This document shows positions 17,827 through 25,898 of a stretch of 64,000 nucleotides of DNA, piece by piece. The stretch is from JAJACP01 sp964350245 (GTDB lineage Bacteria > Chlamydiota > Chlamydiia > Chlamydiales > JAAKFR01). A program made the translations under genes and the position numbers. Under the pieces are notes generated by a model. That model was given only the letters and a program-made list of their open reading frames with translations, ran no database searches and was not told the origin of the DNA. The stretch lies in contig CAYGJC010000007.1 of assembly GCA_964350245.1 (NCBI GenBank), positions 28,857-92,856 on the forward strand. Reading direction: 5' to 3'. The first letter of the stretch is position 1. Every line of letters starts with the position of its first letter.

Positions 17827-18582
17827 TTATTTGCCAGAAAATAAGTCCTGGAGAAATTCTGAAGCCTCATGCGACTTCCGACGTAAGGTCTCTAAACCCT
17901 CCTGCATCACCCCTCGGCCCTCCTCAATCGGCAAAGTTGAGCGCACATGCTCCAGCACATCCTGAGGCAACTGCCGAACATTATCCAAAAGTGCCCCCAA
18001 ATGCCCCTGGCTTACCACTGTTTGAAGAAGCGCTTGGAAAATCACTTGTCCCAACTGCGAAACGGTTAAGGCTCCTTTCTCACCTAGGCCCTGCAACTCT
18101 AAGTAGGGAAGAGGAGGGATCGAAACGGGTTTTCCGTTCGAGCGGGTTACATCAAAGCGCAAATTGATGATCACAAGCTTTCTGATGATAAATTTCTTGC
18201 CGCTACCGGAAGGAAAGCCGTTTAAAAGACGAACCCAGTTGTTCTCACTACCAGAGCTATTATAGAGCTCTAGGCTAAGGGTAGGGTTCTGTATCTTAAT
18301 CTTTTCTACATAAACAGTTTTTTTAAAGAACGCAAAGGGGCTCATCTCAAGGACGATCTCGTCGCTCCTGAAAGCCTTTGAAGAGGGGGTTTCGATCTGA
18401 AGCCCTCTTAAGGTTAAACGTCCCCAGCCAAGCCGAACCTCATCCAGAGAGACTTTGGAATTAAGGCGTTTAGAGAGAAAGCTCTCCAAAGTCGAAACTC
18501 TGTTCGTCCAGAAATAGATGCCCAAAGCAATAGTTGCTACCAAAATTAAGAAAGAAATAAGACGTATCATATCTAGCAGCAT
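17827..18582 (-). CDS. AsmA-like membrane-anchored protein
   Basis: About 251 residues from ATG 18582 (ATG 18570 also possible; TTG 18606 less likely). One N-terminal transmembrane helix (IRLISFLILVATIALGIYFW) followed by a periplasmic part with the AsmA/DUF748 opening pattern: LESFLSKRLNSKVSLDEVRL, then LRGLQIETP and IVLEMSPFAF with VEKIKIQNPTLSLELY. AsmA-like proteins are thought to bridge or support lipid/outer-membrane biogenesis; this one is much shorter than E. coli AsmA. C-terminal third is helical (ALLDNVRQLPQDVLEHV) and has no recognised domain. No enzymatic motif. The family call rests on the N-terminal 120 residues. Confidence 0.6.
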   Translation of the reverse strand: MLLDMIRLISFLILVATIALGIYFWTNRVSTLESFLSKRLNSKVSLDEVRLGWGRLTLRGLQIETPSSKAFRSDEIVLEMSPFAFFKKTVYVEKIKIQNPTLSLELYNSSGSENNWVRLLNGFPSGSGKKFIIRKLVIINLRFDVTRSNGKPVSIPPLPYLELQGLGEKGALTVSQLGQVIFQALLQTVVSQGHLGALLDNVRQLPQDVLEHVRSTLPIEEGRGVMQEGLETLRRKSHEASEFLQDLFSGK

Positions 18583-18626
18583 GCCAGATCTGACTGGATA
18601 AGTCAAACAAGAAGTTAAACAATTAA

Positions 18627-18655
18627 TTGAATTATATAAATTATTATGTTATAAT
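18627..18655 (+). promoter_or_regulatory. Sigma-66/70-type promoter for the 18695 gene
   Basis: TTGAAT (18627-18632), 17-base spacer, perfect TATAAT (18650-18655), about 35 bases before the start codon at 18695, in a strongly AT-rich stretch. Confidence 0.75.
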
Positions 18656-18694
18656 AAGATATCTTTTTAAATCAACTAATAGTGGTAATATAAT

Positions 18695-19219
18695 ATGTCT
18701 AGTATATCAACCGGTGGTGGCGCTCAAAGTGAGCAAACAGCAGCCGCTCTTTTTAATCAACTGACTACCGACCTTATGGAGGCGGGAGGAGTAGACCTTG
18801 TTCCTGTTGCTAACCAGCTTCCGAAAGAGGGGATGTTGAGTTATGAAAAGGATGATAAGGGGTTTTTTAAAATTGTCTATCAAAGTGCTCAAGAGGTAGA
18901 GCCGTCGCACCACGATGCTGGTTTGGCTGCAGCTATGAAGGGCGGAAAGGTGAAAGTAGAAAAAGTGGTGACAGGGAGAATCCATGCTGCAAATGGAGAT
19001 GCAAAACCGGCAGTGGAAATTACAGCTGGAGTCACGGCAATAAAAAAAATCGGGTTTGTGACTTTACCTGCAGCCCATTTAAATAAAATTGTAGCTGTGA
19101 GTGAAACAAGCTTTAATGTAATTGGAACAATGGGAAGTCGAACAAGAGGGATTACAGCGAGTCATATTCTGACACAAGATCAGATTTTATTAACAAAACT
19201 AGACTGGAATAAAGCCTAA
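18695..19219 (+). CDS. Hypothetical protein, monocistronic
   Basis: 174 residues, unrecognised. Ser/Gly/Gln-rich N-terminus (MSSISTGGGAQSEQ), then a predicted alpha/beta soluble domain with GGKVKVEKVVTGRIH and VEITAGVTAIKKIGF; no cysteine, no membrane segment, no signal peptide. It stands alone between its own strong promoter (18627-18655) and a bidirectional terminator shared with groEL, so it is an independent, probably well-expressed transcription unit. The N-terminal composition would fit a type III secretion signal, but this is inference. Start ATG 18695 is the only sensible one; the ribosome site is weak (TAATATAATATG leader). Confidence 0.55.
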   Translation: MSSISTGGGAQSEQTAAALFNQLTTDLMEAGGVDLVPVANQLPKEGMLSYEKDDKGFFKIVYQSAQEVEPSHHDAGLAAAMKGGKVKVEKVVTGRIHAANGDAKPAVEITAGVTAIKKIGFVTLPAAHLNKIVAVSETSFNVIGTMGSRTRGITASHILTQDQILLTKLDWNKA

Positions 19220-19224
19220 AAAAA

Positions 19225-19250
19225 GCCCCTCTTCTTAGAGGGGCTTTTTT
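19225..19250. terminator. Bidirectional rho-independent terminator
   Basis: GCCCCTC (19225-19231) pairs with GAGGGGC (19238-19244) around a six-base loop, with A-run upstream and T-run downstream, so it can serve both the 18695 gene (+) and groEL (-). Confidence 0.9.
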
Positions 19251-19253
19251 CTT

Positions 19254-20876
19254 TTAGTAGTCCATGCCGCCCGGCATAGAAGCTGCTGACTTCTCTTCTG
19301 GAATATCAACAATAATTGCCTCTGTTGTAAGCAACATCGCCGCAATCGAAGCCGCACTCTCTAGTGCAAAACGGGTGACCTTAGTTGGGTCCAAAATCCC
19401 GCTTTTGAGCATATCTACATATTCATCTGTTAAAGCATTATACCCTTCAGATGTAGATAGACCGGCCACTTTCTGGAACACAATCGAACCTTCTTGGCCG
19501 GCATTCTCCGCAATCTGCTTGAGAGGAGCCGCAAGTGACTTGGCGATGATGGAAGCGCCAATGCGCTCATCATTTTGAAGGGAGGCTGCTAACTTCTCTA
19601 CCGCGGGCATACAGCGGATAAGTGCTGTTCCACCACCAGGCAGAATGCCCTCTTCTACAGCAGCAGCAGTCGCATGCTGAGCATCATCAACGCGGTCTTT
19701 TTTCTCTTTCATCTCGACCTCTGTCGCTGCTCCGACTCTGATCACAGCTACGCCACCTGAAAGCTTTGCCAGACGCTCTTGTAGCTTTTCTGTATCGTAG
19801 TCTGAAGTACTCTCTTCGATCTGACGGGTGATCTGATCGCAACGCGCTTTGATCTCCTCCTTAGAACCTGCTCCTTCCACAAGCGTGGTGTCTTCTTTCT
19901 TGATAACAGCTTTTTTCACTTTTCCAAGCATCTCGATCGTAGTGTTCTCGAGCTTCATGCCAAGCTCTTCACTAATCAGTGTGCCGCCTGTTAAAATAGC
20001 AATGTCTTGAAGCATCGCTTTACGACGATCACCAAAGCCGGGAGCTTTGACTGCACACACCTTTAGGCCAGCGCGCATACGGTTAACAACAAGCGTAGCA
20101 AGAGCTTCGCCTTCGACATCTTCTGCAATGATTAGGATTGGACGACCCGATTCGGCAGCGGCCTGAAGGATCGGTAAAAATTCCTTCATGGCCGAAATTT
20201 TCTTCTCGTAGATCAGAACAAGAGCATCTTCTAAAACAGCCTCTTGTGTCTCAGCATTCGTCATGAAGTAAGCAGAAAGATAGCCGCGATCAAAGTTCAT
20301 TCCCTCTACGACATCAAGAGTGGTTTCAAAGCCTTTAGCTTCTTCAACGGTGATGGTGCCTGTTTTACCCACTTTTTCCATCGCTTTGGCAATGATTTCC
20401 CCAATCTCTTCATCGTTGTTGGCGGAAATGGTAGCTACCTGAGCAATCTCTTTCTGGTTCTGAACAGGCTTACTGATCTTTTTCAGCTCTTCGACGACGA
20501 CCTTAACGCCTTTTTCGATCCCACGCTTGAGATCCATCGGATTAGCGCCGGCTGTCACGTTACGTAGACCTTCTCCATAAATAGCTTCAGCAAGAACAGT
20601 CGCCGTTGTTGTGCCATCACCTGCCTTATCGGCGGTCTTGCTGGCCACTTCCTTAACCATTTGGGCGCCCATGTTCTCGTGCTTATCTTCAAGTTCTACT
20701 TCCTTTGCAACGGTCACACCATCTTTTGTAACTTGAGGTGCGCCATACGATTTATCGATCACAACATTGCGCCCTTTAGGACCCAGTGTGACTTTTACAG
20801 CGCTGGCAAGAGTTTTCACTCCTTTAAGGATTTTCTGTCTTGCCTCTTCTTGGTACTTAATATCTTTGGCTGTCAT
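19254..20876 (-). CDS. groEL: Chaperonin GroEL (60 kDa)
   Basis: 540 residues, full family length. Forms the tetradecameric ATP-driven folding chamber with GroES. Visible: VTLGPKGRNVVIDKSYG, the nucleotide-binding VTKDGVTVAKEVELEDKHEN and GDGTTTATVLAEAI, apical-domain APGFGDRRKAMLQDIAILTG, and the equatorial GGGTALIRC. The C-terminus is SAASMPGGMDY, so the usual GGM tail is short. Lies 28 bases downstream of groES in the groESL operon under the CIRCE element. Chlamydiae carry several groEL paralogues; this one, paired with groES, is the canonical functional copy. Confidence 0.98.
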   Translation of the reverse strand: MTAKDIKYQEEARQKILKGVKTLASAVKVTLGPKGRNVVIDKSYGAPQVTKDGVTVAKEVELEDKHENMGAQMVKEVASKTADKAGDGTTTATVLAEAIYGEGLRNVTAGANPMDLKRGIEKGVKVVVEELKKISKPVQNQKEIAQVATISANNDEEIGEIIAKAMEKVGKTGTITVEEAKGFETTLDVVEGMNFDRGYLSAYFMTNAETQEAVLEDALVLIYEKKISAMKEFLPILQAAAESGRPILIIAEDVEGEALATLVVNRMRAGLKVCAVKAPGFGDRRKAMLQDIAILTGGTLISEELGMKLENTTIEMLGKVKKAVIKKEDTTLVEGAGSKEEIKARCDQITRQIEESTSDYDTEKLQERLAKLSGGVAVIRVGAATEVEMKEKKDRVDDAQHATAAAVEEGILPGGGTALIRCMPAVEKLAASLQNDERIGASIIAKSLAAPLKQIAENAGQEGSIVFQKVAGLSTSEGYNALTDEYVDMLKSGILDPTKVTRFALESAASIAAMLLTTEAIIVDIPEEKSAASMPGGMDY

Positions 20877-20904
20877 AGCGATTTAGCTCCTTTTGTGCGT
20901 GTTT

Positions 20905-21213
20905 TTATTCAACAATGGCAATGATGTCGTCAGAACGAAGAATCACATACTCGTCGCTATCAATGGTGACTTCTTGGCCTGTGTATTTTTCCATTAAAAT
21001 TTTATCGCCCACTGCGACAGGGAATGGAATCAAGTTGCCTTGCTTATCTTTCTTGCCCGTTCCAATGGCCACGACAGTGGCAGTTTCTTGCTTCTTCTTG
21101 GCTGTATCAGGAAGAATGATTCCTCCTTTGACCTTTTCTTCAGCTTCTAAACGCTTTACTAGTACTCTGTTACCTAACGGCTTGAGTTTTGTTTGTACGG
21201 CTTGTTCTGTCAT
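20905..21213 (-). CDS. groES: Co-chaperonin GroES (10 kDa)
   Basis: 102 residues from ATG 21213, which is preceded by AAGGAGAC (spacing fits). The open frame extends upstream to 21309, but that would translate through the leader and the CIRCE operator, so it is rejected. KPLGNRVLVKRLEAEEKVKGGI holds the first strand and start of the mobile loop, GGIILPDTAKKKQETA is the mobile loop and VGDKILMEKYTGQEV the roof and base strands. Caps GroEL. First gene of groESL. Confidence 0.97.
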   Translation of the reverse strand: MTEQAVQTKLKPLGNRVLVKRLEAEEKVKGGIILPDTAKKKQETATVVAIGTGKKDKQGNLIPFPVAVGDKILMEKYTGQEVTIDSDEYVILRSDDIIAIVE

Positions 21214-21289
21214 ATTGTCTCCTTGTTCAAGAGTGAATTGTTTGAAGAGGGTAAAGATAGCAAAAAAGACACATTTCGAGCAACAAAAA

Positions 21290-21316
21290 TTAGCACTAAA
21301 TGGGATCAAGTGCTAA
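21290..21316. promoter_or_regulatory. CIRCE operator (HrcA-binding) upstream of groESL
   Basis: TTAGCACTA-N9-AAGTGCTAA. The consensus is TTAGCACTC-N9-GAGTGCTAA; eight of nine bases in each arm fit and both inner bases differ. Position about 75 bases ahead of groES fits heat-shock repression by HrcA. Confidence 0.9.
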
Positions 21317-21328
21317 TAAAAAGAAAAT

Positions 21329-23152
21329 TTAAGTTAGAAGTGACTCGATTTCAGTGAGTAAAGAATCGAATTTTCGGATAGCTGCCTGCACAGGTGCTTG
21401 GGTTGTCATGTCCACGCCGGCGAGTTTAAGCAGGTCGATGGGGAATAGGGAGCAACCTCCTTGGAGAAAAGCAAGGTAGTTGTCTCTTGACGTAACGTCT
21501 CCGCCGAGCACATTTTCAACTAAGCTAAAGGCGGCACTGATTCCTGTGGCATATTGGAAGACATAAAAATTGTAGTAGAAGTGGGGGATGCGCGCCCATT
21601 CAATCTGAATTTCGGAATCAATGACTGCATCTGGTCCAAAGTAATCAACATTAAGCTGGTAGTAGAGCTCTTTAAGCAGGGAGGGAGTCAGAGGAGTACC
21701 GGCTTCGACCAGTTCGTGGATTTTTAGCTCAAATTCAGCAAACATGGTTTGTCTAAAGAGGGTGGCGCGGATGTCTTCTAGCTTTTCGTTTACTAAAAAG
21801 AGGCGCTCCTCTTTTTTAGTAAATTGCTTGAGCAAGAGCTGCATTAGCAGTTCTTCATTAAAAGTGGAGGCAACTTCGGCCACAAAAATAGGGTAGTGGG
21901 AGTAGTGGTAGGGTTGATGGGTTTTGCTAAGATGGGAGTGCATACTGTGTCCCGCCTCGTGCGCAAGGGTAAAGGTGTCACGCAGGATGCCGCGGAAGTT
22001 CATCAAAATGTACGGATAGCTGTCATAACAACCGCTAGAGTAAGCTCCTGAGCGTTTGTTTTTATTCTCATACCGATCGACCCATCGCTCTTGTTCGAGT
22101 CCTTTTTTTAAGGTCTCTTGGTAGCTACTACCAAGCGGGGCAACGGATTCAATGATGACTGCTTCCGCCTCTGAGTAGTTCATCTTTATGTCGACCTCTC
22201 GGACTAGAGGGGCATACATATCATAAAGATGAAGCTCAGGAAGATTCATGACTTTTTTGCGGAGGCTAATATAACGGTGTAAAACAGGTAAACCGTCTCG
22301 AACAGCCTGAATTAGGGTGCGGTAGACCGATTGAGGGATCTTTTTAGGAAACAGTGCCGCTTCTAAACAGGAGGAATAGTGGCGGGCTTGAGCCTGGAAT
22401 ACGTGGCTTTGTATCTCACCTTGCAAGAGCTCTGCCAATGTATTTTCGAAGCCTTGGAAGGTGCGATGCATTCCTTTAAAGGCATTCTCTCGTAGCGTGC
22501 GGTCAGGTGACCGTAAATAGGTCTGATATAATCCATGTGTCAGGGGATATTCTTGACCATCAGAACCTTGAATCGCTCCAAACTGGAGATCAGCGTTGTT
22601 CAGGGCTGAAAAAGCCTTGGGAGATGTCTGCATCGGTTTCCCGGCCATGGCCAAGAGCTCTTCCTTATCGGCGCTTAGGGTGTGTGGTCGCATCCGGACG
22701 ATTTTTTCGATGTGAAAGCGATACTCTGCCAGTTCGGGGGATTTGAGATACCGATCGATCACATCAGCAGGAAGGGCCAAAAGTTCGGGTTCGATCCAGG
22801 CGCTCTCTTGTTGGAAGTCAAAAAGGAGGGCCATAATTTGTTGATAAGCGCTTTTGTGCGTATTGTGCGTGATTTCTTCATCGTGACGCAAATGGGCGTA
22901 GGTGTGCAGCTTTTCCAATTCACGTGATAGGGCGCAGGAACGATCAAATACCTCCTTAACTACCGACGGACCCTCAGACAATCTGCCTCGAAAGGCAGCT
23001 AAACTCGGCCAATGGGGCGCCACTGTCTGCTCGCAAACAGCTTTCAGTGATTTTTCCCAATTTTCGAAAAAGGGGTAAAGTGCTTCAACATTCCATTGAT
23101 CTTCAGAGGGGAGTTCGGCACGTTTTTTAAGGTGTTCTGCAGCTGTAGACAT
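21329..23152 (-). CDS. pepF: Oligoendopeptidase F (M3B zinc metallopeptidase)
   Basis: 607 residues. Cytosolic zinc endopeptidase degrading short peptides. The HExxH motif is AHEAGHSM (His398, Glu399, His402), preceded by MNFRGILRDTFTLAHEAGHS typical of M3B; the third zinc ligand is expected in FVAEVASTFNE about 25 residues later (Glu). C-terminus FYVFQYATGISAAFSLVENVL is also typical. Start ATG 23152 lies 9 bases after the HPr stop, so it is the last gene of the rpiA-DUF151-HPr-pepF string. Amino-acid scavenging from host peptides is the obvious role. Confidence 0.93.
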   Translation of the reverse strand: MSTAAEHLKKRAELPSEDQWNVEALYPFFENWEKSLKAVCEQTVAPHWPSLAAFRGRLSEGPSVVKEVFDRSCALSRELEKLHTYAHLRHDEEITHNTHKSAYQQIMALLFDFQQESAWIEPELLALPADVIDRYLKSPELAEYRFHIEKIVRMRPHTLSADKEELLAMAGKPMQTSPKAFSALNNADLQFGAIQGSDGQEYPLTHGLYQTYLRSPDRTLRENAFKGMHRTFQGFENTLAELLQGEIQSHVFQAQARHYSSCLEAALFPKKIPQSVYRTLIQAVRDGLPVLHRYISLRKKVMNLPELHLYDMYAPLVREVDIKMNYSEAEAVIIESVAPLGSSYQETLKKGLEQERWVDRYENKNKRSGAYSSGCYDSYPYILMNFRGILRDTFTLAHEAGHSMHSHLSKTHQPYHYSHYPIFVAEVASTFNEELLMQLLLKQFTKKEERLFLVNEKLEDIRATLFRQTMFAEFELKIHELVEAGTPLTPSLLKELYYQLNVDYFGPDAVIDSEIQIEWARIPHFYYNFYVFQYATGISAAFSLVENVLGGDVTSRDNYLAFLQGGCSLFPIDLLKLAGVDMTTQAPVQAAIRKFDSLLTEIESLLT

Positions 23153-23160
23153 AGTGTTGA

Positions 23161-23472
23161 TTAGTAGTGGATGTAAAATTTGTTGCGGGCAAGCTCAATG
23201 ATCGTTTCAACCGCCTGTACAGCGTCTTCTCCCTCAGCTTCGACAGTGATGCGGGAGCCACGTGCGGCTGCTAGTGTCAAAATCCCAAGCAGCGACTTTG
23301 CATTAACAACGAGATCTTGATAGGTCAAATTGACTTGCGATTTAAATGAGGTTGCACATTTTACCAGCTCAGTGGAGGGACGGGTATGTAACCCTTTGTC
23401 ATTGATCACAATGAAAAAACCTTTGGCCTGGTTTTCTTCGGATTTAGTTTCTTCTTTCTCTTTTGTAATCAT
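23161..23472 (-). CDS. ptsH: HPr-family phosphocarrier protein with N-terminal extension
   Basis: 103 residues from ATG 23472 (ATG 23487 or TTG 23493 also possible). The HPr domain begins at GFFIVINDKGLHTRPST: the phosphorylatable His is in GLHTRPS and the regulatory Ser in NAKSLLGI, 31 residues apart exactly as His15 and Ser46. Before it is a charged extension (KEKEETKSEENQAKG) absent from classical HPr. In chlamydiae, PTS components are incomplete and thought to be regulatory. No enzyme I or HPr kinase is in the window. Operon: between DUF151 gene and pepF. Confidence 0.9.
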   Translation of the reverse strand: MITKEKEETKSEENQAKGFFIVINDKGLHTRPSTELVKCATSFKSQVNLTYQDLVVNAKSLLGILTLAAARGSRITVEAEGEDAVQAVETIIELARNKFYIHY

Positions 23473-23519
23473 AGGTTCAGTGAACATACACAATAGGAGT
23501 CATGGGAGCAATAAAAATT

Positions 23520-23939
23520 TTATTCTTCATAGGGAATCGTTTTTTCTAAAACAGTTCTAGTACAATATACAGGTACTTTGTGCAGCAGGGCGAGAGTGAT
23601 GCAGTCACTGGGCCTGGCATCGATTTCAACAATTTGCAACATATCTCCCATTTTTTGTTCCAAAAAGAGGCGGGCAAAATAGATGGTATCTTGCAAATCA
23701 TTGATAACAACTTGTTTGAGTTTGACCTCAAGACCTCTAAAGATTTGATTGAGTAAATCATGAGTGCTTGGGCGCTCTTTTTCCGTAGAAGCGAGATAGA
23801 GTTGCATTGCTTTTCCACTACCAGGATCAGTGTAGATGGCAAATTTCTTCTCTTCGGCTTCGAGAACAACACATGTATAGGCGCGCGATTGCATGACCTT
23901 CTCGAAATTGATGGGAACCAGTTCCACTATCTCTTGCAT
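23520..23939 (-). CDS. DUF151 bifunctional-nuclease-family protein
   Basis: 139 residues. Matches the DUF151 (BFN) fold: FARLFLEQ (strand and helix) and IDARPSDCITLALLHKVPVY, the most conserved segment, where ARPSDAIALA is the family consensus. Members have been reported to have DNase/RNase activity, but most bacterial ones are uncharacterised. GAGGATAT directly precedes ATG 23939. Six bases after rpiA and ahead of HPr in one operon. Function cannot be stated beyond the family. Confidence 0.8.
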   Translation of the reverse strand: MQEIVELVPINFEKVMQSRAYTCVVLEAEEKKFAIYTDPGSGKAMQLYLASTEKERPSTHDLLNQIFRGLEVKLKQVVINDLQDTIYFARLFLEQKMGDMLQIVEIDARPSDCITLALLHKVPVYCTRTVLEKTIPYEE

Positions 23940-23945
23940 ATATCC

Positions 23946-24641
23946 TCAATTCAAAAAATCGACGCTTCCATCTGAGCGCCCTACAAGAACGCGCAGAGGA
24001 AGATTAAAAAAAAAGCCGGTCTCTACAACACCGGGTACATTGATGATGCAATCATGAGCTTTCTCTGGATCAGTAAAGTGGCGTGGTGAGTGCACATCAT
24101 AAATGTAATTGCCGTTGTCCGTAATATATAAGGAGCCGTCTTTTTGGGTACGCAGTTTTCCCTCATAACCGGCTCGATTGATTTTTGTTATCGTCGCCAA
24201 GTAACCAAAAGGAATGATTTCAACCGGCAATCCAAACTGTCCCAACACCGTCACCAGTTTTCCTTCATCCACAATCACAATCATCTGCTTGCTTGTGCTC
24301 GCAATGATTTTCTCTCGTAAAAGAGCGCCTCCTCCCCCTTTAATCAATCGAAACTGGGCATCAACCTCATCAGCGCCGTCTATTGTGAGATCAATGCTGG
24401 TCACCTCGTCCATCGAGCGGACGGGGATTCCGCCTGCTTGTGCCATTTCAAGTGAACGGACAGAGGAGGAGACAGCTGTGATGTTGAGCCCTTCTTTACA
24501 CCGTTCAATCAAACTTTTGATGAAAAAGGAGGCTGTGGACCCTGTGCCTAAGCCGACAAGCATACCCTCTTCAACCAATGAGGCCGACTTCTGTCCTACA
24601 GCTTGTTTTAGGGCGGTCTGGGCTTCTTGATTGAGTTTCAT
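23946..24641 (-). CDS. rpiA: Ribose-5-phosphate isomerase A
   Basis: 231 residues from ATG 24641. Interconverts ribose-5-P and ribulose-5-P in the pentose phosphate pathway, upstream of phosphoketolase chemistry in this organism. Motifs: VGLGTGSTASFFIKSL, SIDLTIDGADEVD (catalytic Asp), LIKGGGGALLREKIIA (catalytic Lys/Glu region). The frame opens upstream to GTG 24674, but that region contains the promoter. ATG 24641 has no Shine-Dalgarno box and lies about nine bases from the -10 box, suggesting a nearly leaderless mRNA. First gene of the string running to pepF. Confidence 0.95.
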   Translation of the reverse strand: MKLNQEAQTALKQAVGQKSASLVEEGMLVGLGTGSTASFFIKSLIERCKEGLNITAVSSSVRSLEMAQAGGIPVRSMDEVTSIDLTIDGADEVDAQFRLIKGGGGALLREKIIASTSKQMIVIVDEGKLVTVLGQFGLPVEIIPFGYLATITKINRAGYEGKLRTQKDGSLYITDNGNYIYDVHSPRHFTDPEKAHDCIINVPGVVETGFFFNLPLRVLVGRSDGSVDFLN

Positions 24642-24649
24642 AAAAATCG

Positions 24650-24679
24650 TGTATACTTTATGTTCAGCACTCACGTCAA
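24650..24679 (-). promoter_or_regulatory. Promoter of the rpiA operon
   Basis: On the minus strand: TTGACG (24674-24679), 18-base spacer, TATACA (24650-24655). Predicted transcription start about 24643, i.e. only a few bases before ATG 24641. Confidence 0.7.
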
Positions 24680-24697
24680 AGAAAAAAAGGCTTACCG

Positions 24698-25435
24698 ATG
24701 TTACGTAAGGAACTTTCAGATTGGATCGATACCTACTTAAACGTAGATCTGTTTGAGGATTACTGCCCCAACGGTCTTCAGGTCGAGGGGAAAAGCCAGG
24801 TTAAAAAAGCAGCTACAGCAGTCTCAGCTAATATACAGACAATTGAAGCAGCGGTAAAAGAGGGAGTCGATGCGCTGATTGTGCACCACGGCCTTTTTTG
24901 GAAGGGAGATACCTATCCGATTGTAGGAGCAAAAAAAAGGAAGCTTCAGCTTTTGATGGAAAAGGGGATCTCTCTTTTGGCCTATCATCTTCCGCTCGAT
25001 GCGCACCAAGTGGTGGGCAATAATTGGAAAGCGGCTTCCGATATGGAGTGGGAGAATTTAGAGCCATTTGGCGGCATCGGCGTGAAAGGAGAGTTTCCAG
25101 AACAGCCCATAAAGACCTTTTTCGAAAAGCTTGAAACGTACTATGGCCACAAAGCGGCCAGAGCCCTAGGTGGAGAGAAGAGTGTGAGTTCAGCGGCTCT
25201 GATTTCAGGAGGGGCCTATAGAGAGATCAGTAGGGCGGCTAAAGAGGGAGTCGACTGTTTTATTACAGGAAACTTTGATGAACCTGCCTGGGGATGGGCT
25301 TTTGAAGAGAAGATCCACTTTTTAGCGTTGGGGCATTCGGCAACAGAAAAGGTAGGACCTAAAGCGCTTGCCCACTATTTACAAAAAGAAATGGGTCTCG
25401 AAACGCATTTTATTGATGTGGAAAATCCGTTCTAG
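24698..25435 (+). CDS. Nif3-like dinuclear metal-centre protein
   Basis: 245 residues. Nif3/YqfO-family toroidal hexamer subunit with a two-metal site; often annotated GTP cyclohydrolase I type 2 homologue, but cellular function is uncertain. Metal ligands: DALIVHHGLFWKG (first His pair), LAYHLPLDAH (His and Asp) and LALGHSATEKVG near the C-terminus (His and Glu). NGLQVEGK near residue 27 is the family start motif. AAAGG precedes ATG 24698. Divergent from rpiA; four-base convergent overlap with the 25432 gene. Confidence 0.88.
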   Translation: MLRKELSDWIDTYLNVDLFEDYCPNGLQVEGKSQVKKAATAVSANIQTIEAAVKEGVDALIVHHGLFWKGDTYPIVGAKKRKLQLLMEKGISLLAYHLPLDAHQVVGNNWKAASDMEWENLEPFGGIGVKGEFPEQPIKTFFEKLETYYGHKAARALGGEKSVSSAALISGGAYREISRAAKEGVDCFITGNFDEPAWGWAFEEKIHFLALGHSATEKVGPKALAHYLQKEMGLETHFIDVENPF

Positions 25436-25812
25436 TCGCTGTCCGGTGTGTTGTCGAGCTTGACGCGCCCCTTCAATTTACTTGCAAGTCCGGGGTGCTC
25501 AGGCTTTAGTTTCAACACTTGCTGAGCCAAATCGGTTGTTTCTTTGTCAAGACGATTTCTCATCGCGGCAACTTCGGGCGATTTAGGCTCAGTAATCACC
25601 GTGAGATCTTTCAACGATTTATGCTCGCCGGTGCGCAACTGCCGTGTGACAATCGCCTTGCCTGCAATCTCTTTCAGCTCTTCTTCGGTTTCTGCTTTCC
25701 GTTTGGCCAGAACTTTCTTGAGCTGCTCGTCTTCTCGCTCTTTGAGCTTCGTGACCATCTCATCATAGTTTTCTGGATATTCTTTAATATTTTGATGATC
25801 ATCAACGTTCAT
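25432..25812 (-). CDS. Small charged coiled-coil protein, unknown
   Basis: 126 residues, about half of them Lys, Glu, Asp or Arg. A long helix is likely from YDEMVTKLKEREDEQLKKVL through ETEEELKEIAG, then a second helical part (NRLDKETTDLAQQVLKLKP). No cysteine, no hydrophobic segment. GGAGC lies about 12 bases before ATG 25812. Its 3' end overlaps the Nif3 gene by four bases on the other strand, and it is divergent from tyrS. I do not recognise a family; a chlamydia-specific cytosolic protein is likely. Confidence 0.55.
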   Translation of the reverse strand: MNVDDHQNIKEYPENYDEMVTKLKEREDEQLKKVLAKRKAETEEELKEIAGKAIVTRQLRTGEHKSLKDLTVITEPKSPEVAAMRNRLDKETTDLAQQVLKLKPEHPGLASKLKGRVKLDNTPDSD

Positions 25813-25898
25813 ATAGATAAGCTCCTTTACATCTGACCGTGCGAATCATTATGATAGCACAAAGCGTTATTCTGACAAATAGCAGAGATAGGGAAATA

